NCBI GenBank assembly: GCA_016713325.1
Contig: JADJPJ010000107.1
Location: forward strand, 1 to 64,000
Length of the DNA: 64,000 nucleotides
Direction of reading: 5' to 3'
From: Candidatus Flexifilum affinis
GTDB taxonomy: Bacteria; Chloroflexota; Anaerolineae; Aggregatilineales; Phototrophicaceae
Shown: positions 61,401-64,000 of the stretch, one piece after another
Layout: every line of letters starts with the position of its first letter
Numbering within the stretch: position 1 is the stretch's first letter
Translations under genes and position numbers: made by a program
The notes under the pieces: model-generated
Databases searched by the model: none
Told to the model about the DNA's origin: nothing
Seen by the model: only the letters and a program-made list of their open reading frames with translations

Positions 61401-62924
61401 ATGGTTTCTGTGATGATGGCGGCAGGAACGACCGTGCATCCAAACCGGGAACAGGTCTTTCGCCTGTTCGACCAGGGCGACCTGGTGCCGGTCTACCGCA
61501 CCCTGCTGGCCGATCTGGAAACGCCAGTATCGGTCTATGTGAAGCTCGCGCAGATGGGCGAGGTCTCTTTTCTGCTGGAAAGCGTGGAAGGCGGTGAGCA
61601 CGTCGGTCGCTACTCCTTCCTCGGCGTGAATCCCAAAGGCGTGATCTCCGTTCGCGATAGGGTGGTCACGCGCACGCTGCACGGCGAGACCACGACCCGG
61701 CCTCTGGACCCCGGCGAAGACCCCCTCAATGTGATTGAAACTGAGTTCCACCGCGTGAAGCCTGTCCACGTCGAAGGGCTGCCGCGCCTGATCGGCGGCG
61801 CGGTCGGCTTCGTCGCTTACGACTGCGTTCGCTATTTCGAGCGTCTGCCGCAGACGGCCGTCAATGAACTCGACGTGCCGGACGTGGCGTTCATGCTGGT
61901 CGACACGCTGGTCATCTTCGACCATGCCAAGCACCAGTTGATTGTTCTGGCCAACGCGCACGACACGGGTGACCGGGAGGCCGCCTTCGACGACGCCGTG
62001 CGCCGCATCGACGCCATTACCGAGGCGCTCAGGCAGCCGCTGGTCATGCCTGCGGAACACCTGCCGGCCGCGGAGCCGATTTTCGACGAACTGACCTCGA
62101 ACCTGACCCGCGCCGAGTATGAGGCGTCGGTGGTCGCCGCGAAAGAATACATCGCCGCCGGTGACGCCTTCCAGATTGTCCTGTCGCAGCGCCTGAGCCG
62201 CCGCACCAACGCCTCGCCTTTGACCATCTACCGTGCCCTCCGTGCCACCAACCCCTCCCCGTACATGTTCTTCCTGCGCTTTGGCGAGGAGTACTCGCTG
62301 GTCGGCGCCTCGCCAGAGATGATGGTTCGGCTGGAAGATGGCATCGCCACCACGCGCCCGATTGCCGGTTCACGCCGCCGGGGCGCCAACGCGGCCGAAG
62401 ACGATGCGCTGGCGGCAGAACTGCTGGCCGATCCCAAAGAACGCGCCGAGCACGTCATGCTGGTCGACCTGGGGCGCAACGATCTGGGCCGGGTCTGCGA
62501 ATATGGGACGGTCAAGGTCACCGACATGATGTTCGTCGAGCGCTATTCCCACATCATGCACATCGTCAGCAACGTTCAGGGAAAGCTGCGCTCGGGGATG
62601 AACGCCTTCGATCTGCTGCGCGCTACGTTCCCCGCCGGCACGCTCAGCGGGGCGCCCAAAGTGCGGGCGATGGAGATCATCGAGGAACTGGAAGGCACTC
62701 GGCGCGGCGTCTACGGCGGCGCGGTGGGCTATTTCAGCTTCGACGGATCGATGGATACGTGTATCACCATTCGATCCGCCCTCATCAGTGGTGGAAAGGT
62801 GTATATTCAGTCCGGAGCGGGCCTCGTTGCCGACAGCGTACCCGCCACTGAATATGAAGAGACGCTCAGCAAGGCGCGGGCGATGGCGGTGACCATCCAG
62901 CGTGCGGAGCAGGGGCTTCTCTGA
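61401..62924 (+). CDS. trpE: Anthranilate synthase component I
   Basis: Converts chorismate to anthranilate with ammonia from TrpG. 507 residues; ATG follows GAAGGAG. The N-terminal LLESVEGGEHVGRYSFLGVN carries the Leu-Leu-Glu-Ser of the tryptophan feedback site. The chorismate-binding domain has KEYIAAGDAFQIVLSQRLSR, EDGIATTRPIAGSRRRG, ERAEHVMLVDLGRNDLGRVC and PAGTLSGAPKVRAMEIIEEL, all typical. Two genes downstream lies trpG. Transcription is controlled by the upstream T-box. Confidence 0.95.
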   Translation: MVSVMMAAGTTVHPNREQVFRLFDQGDLVPVYRTLLADLETPVSVYVKLAQMGEVSFLLESVEGGEHVGRYSFLGVNPKGVISVRDRVVTRTLHGETTTRPLDPGEDPLNVIETEFHRVKPVHVEGLPRLIGGAVGFVAYDCVRYFERLPQTAVNELDVPDVAFMLVDTLVIFDHAKHQLIVLANAHDTGDREAAFDDAVRRIDAITEALRQPLVMPAEHLPAAEPIFDELTSNLTRAEYEASVVAAKEYIAAGDAFQIVLSQRLSRRTNASPLTIYRALRATNPSPYMFFLRFGEEYSLVGASPEMMVRLEDGIATTRPIAGSRRRGANAAEDDALAAELLADPKERAEHVMLVDLGRNDLGRVCEYGTVKVTDMMFVERYSHIMHIVSNVQGKLRSGMNAFDLLRATFPAGTLSGAPKVRAMEIIEELEGTRRGVYGGAVGYFSFDGSMDTCITIRSALISGGKVYIQSGAGLVADSVPATEYEETLSKARAMAVTIQRAEQGLL

Positions 62925-62961
62925 ATACATCACGCAACCATCACACAGAAGGGGACATTCG

Positions 62962-63612
62962 ATGAACGTTCGGCGCATCATATTCCTTCGCCCAGGCGAG
63001 ACAGACTGGAACAAGCAGGGACGCTGGCAGGGGTGGGTGGCCGCACCGTTGAACGACCATGGGCGGCAGCAGGCCGCCATGCTTGCGCGCTTCGTCCGCA
63101 ACATCGGGATCGGCGCGTTCTACACGAGCGACCTGCGGCGTGCCCTCCAGACGGCGGACATGCTCTGCCGCAGCCTGGCGATCGAACCAACGGTCGACGA
63201 ACGACTGCGGGAACGGAACATCGGGCTCTGGCAGGGGCTGACCGTCGACGAGATGAAGGACTGGTACCCTGATGAGTATGCTCAGATGTTGGGCGACATC
63301 GAGGACTTCCGCCCGCCGTCCGGCGAATCTCGCAACGATGTGCGACGGCGAGCGATGAGTGCGTTGGACGCCATCCTGGTCAAGTCGCAGTATGAGACGG
63401 TGGCAGTCCTTTCGCACACCACTGCGATCAAGATCATGCTGTCCGCCCTGGTGCCAAGCTACGACCCGCTTTACGTGAATCTCGACAATGCGTCGGTGAC
63501 GACGATCCACCGAAAAGAGGGCCTGTGGGAAATTGCCGCGGTGAATGACCAGATGCATCTGGAAGGACTAGCCGCCCGCTCCATGGGCGAGATTGAGGCG
63601 CATAAACGATGA
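62962..63612 (+). CDS. Histidine-phosphatase-family protein with RPG in place of RHG
   Basis: 216 residues of the phosphoglycerate-mutase-like fold, inserted between trpE and trpG. The opening motif is [20 protein letters not shown]: position 11, the phospho-accepting His, is Pro (codon CCA). The other landmarks are kept: [32 protein letters not shown] and [15 protein letters not shown] with the second His. The stop overlaps the trpG start as ATGA. It is either catalytically dead or carries a base error at one codon. ATG after GAAGGGGA. Confidence 0.85.
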   Translation: MNVRRIIFLRPGETDWNKQGRWQGWVAAPLNDHGRQQAAMLARFVRNIGIGAFYTSDLRRALQTADMLCRSLAIEPTVDERLRERNIGLWQGLTVDEMKDWYPDEYAQMLGDIEDFRPPSGESRNDVRRRAMSALDAILVKSQYETVAVLSHTTAIKIMLSALVPSYDPLYVNLDNASVTTIHRKEGLWEIAAVNDQMHLEGLAARSMGEIEAHKR

Positions 63613-64000
63613 TCCTGGTGATCGACAACTACGATAGCTTTACCTACAACCTCGTGCAGTTGCTCGGCGAAATGGGGGCGGAGCTTCAGGTTCACCGCAA
63701 CGACAAAATCACGCTGGACGAGATCCGCGCGTTAAATCCTTCGCATCTCGTCATTTCGCCTGGGCCTGGTGACCCGGACGATGCGGGGATCTCGCTCGAC
63801 GTCATCCGACAGTTTGGCGCGACCACGCCGCTCCTTGGCGTCTGCCTGGGGCATCAGTCGATCGGACAGGCTTACGGCGGCGTGATTCGCCGGGCCGCCA
63901 GCCTGATGCATGGCAAGACCAGCCAGATTTACCACCAGGGCGACCCCATGTTTGACGGTGTGCCCAATCCATTTGAAGCGACGCGCTACCATAGCCTGAT
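63609..64000 (+). CDS. trpG: Anthranilate synthase component II (glutamine amidotransferase), partial
   Basis: Supplies ammonia to TrpE. Starts [20 protein letters not shown] at the ATGA overlap. [14 protein letters not shown] and the nucleophile Cys in [17 protein letters not shown] are seen. The sequence reaches RYHSL, where the window ends, so the His-Glu part of the triad is outside. In some species this protein also serves p-aminobenzoate synthase. Confidence 0.93.
   Translation, partial: MILVIDNYDSFTYNLVQLLGEMGAELQVHRNDKITLDEIRALNPSHLVISPGPGDPDDAGISLDVIRQFGATTPLLGVCLGHQSIGQAYGGVIRRAASLMHGKTSQIYHQGDPMFDGVPNPFEATRYHSL

Overview
The window reads as one bacterial chromosome segment with high GC in most genes and clearly lower GC in the first 9 kb. 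The gene set suggests a Chloroflexota (Anaerolineae-like) bacterium: a fasciclin lipoprotein with an acidic Thr/Glu/Ala linker, LipM, paired dynamin-like GTPases, PolX, a choice-of-anchor-Q/dockerin surface protein, and a lysA-ddl pair. This taxonomic call is inference; no marker phylogeny could be run.

Region 1 (1-10841) is a genomic island. A large serine recombinase at its right edge abuts a comM gene cut off inside its NPCP motif, with a near-palindromic 16-bp sequence at the junction. The island's other end and the rest of comM should lie left of the window. Inside is a one-directional train of about 20 small genes, often joined by ATGA/GTGA overlaps. I recognise none of their families. 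Almost all are broken by frameshifts and in-frame stops, yet their pieces read as protein. Two of them share a paralogous segment. This is the best candidate for an undescribed system.

Region 2 (10842-22054) holds comM, a beta-helix/Calx-beta/dockerin surface protein, a uroporphyrinogen-decarboxylase-like protein, a GH31 glucosidase, rarA, a sugar-nucleotide epimerase and a quinone oxidoreductase. Every one has at least one frameshift, including housekeeping genes. From 22 kb rightward only one gene (the AAA+ ATPase near 35.1 kb) is broken. That gradient points to poor sequence quality toward the left end, on top of any real decay of the island.

Region 3 (22-40 kb) holds an aminotransferase, a Bax-inhibitor-1 protein, the fasciclin lipoprotein, fabD with rpmF, a radical SAM protein, a PEP-synthase-like fragment protein, lipM, a membrane glycosyltransferase-like protein, a histone-deacetylase-family enzyme, an AAA+ ATPase, katG and aspS.

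Region 4 (40-64 kb) holds a tandem dynamin pair, a membrane protein-lysA-ddl cluster, a membrane glycosyltransferase, glmS with a glmS ribozyme, plsC, an rluB-type pseudouridine synthase with thirteen 43-residue repeats, a catalytically degenerate tyrosine recombinase, rlmI-like and ligA genes, an SH3b protein, polX, and a trpE-phosphatase-trpG operon behind a Trp T-box leader. The last gene runs off the window.
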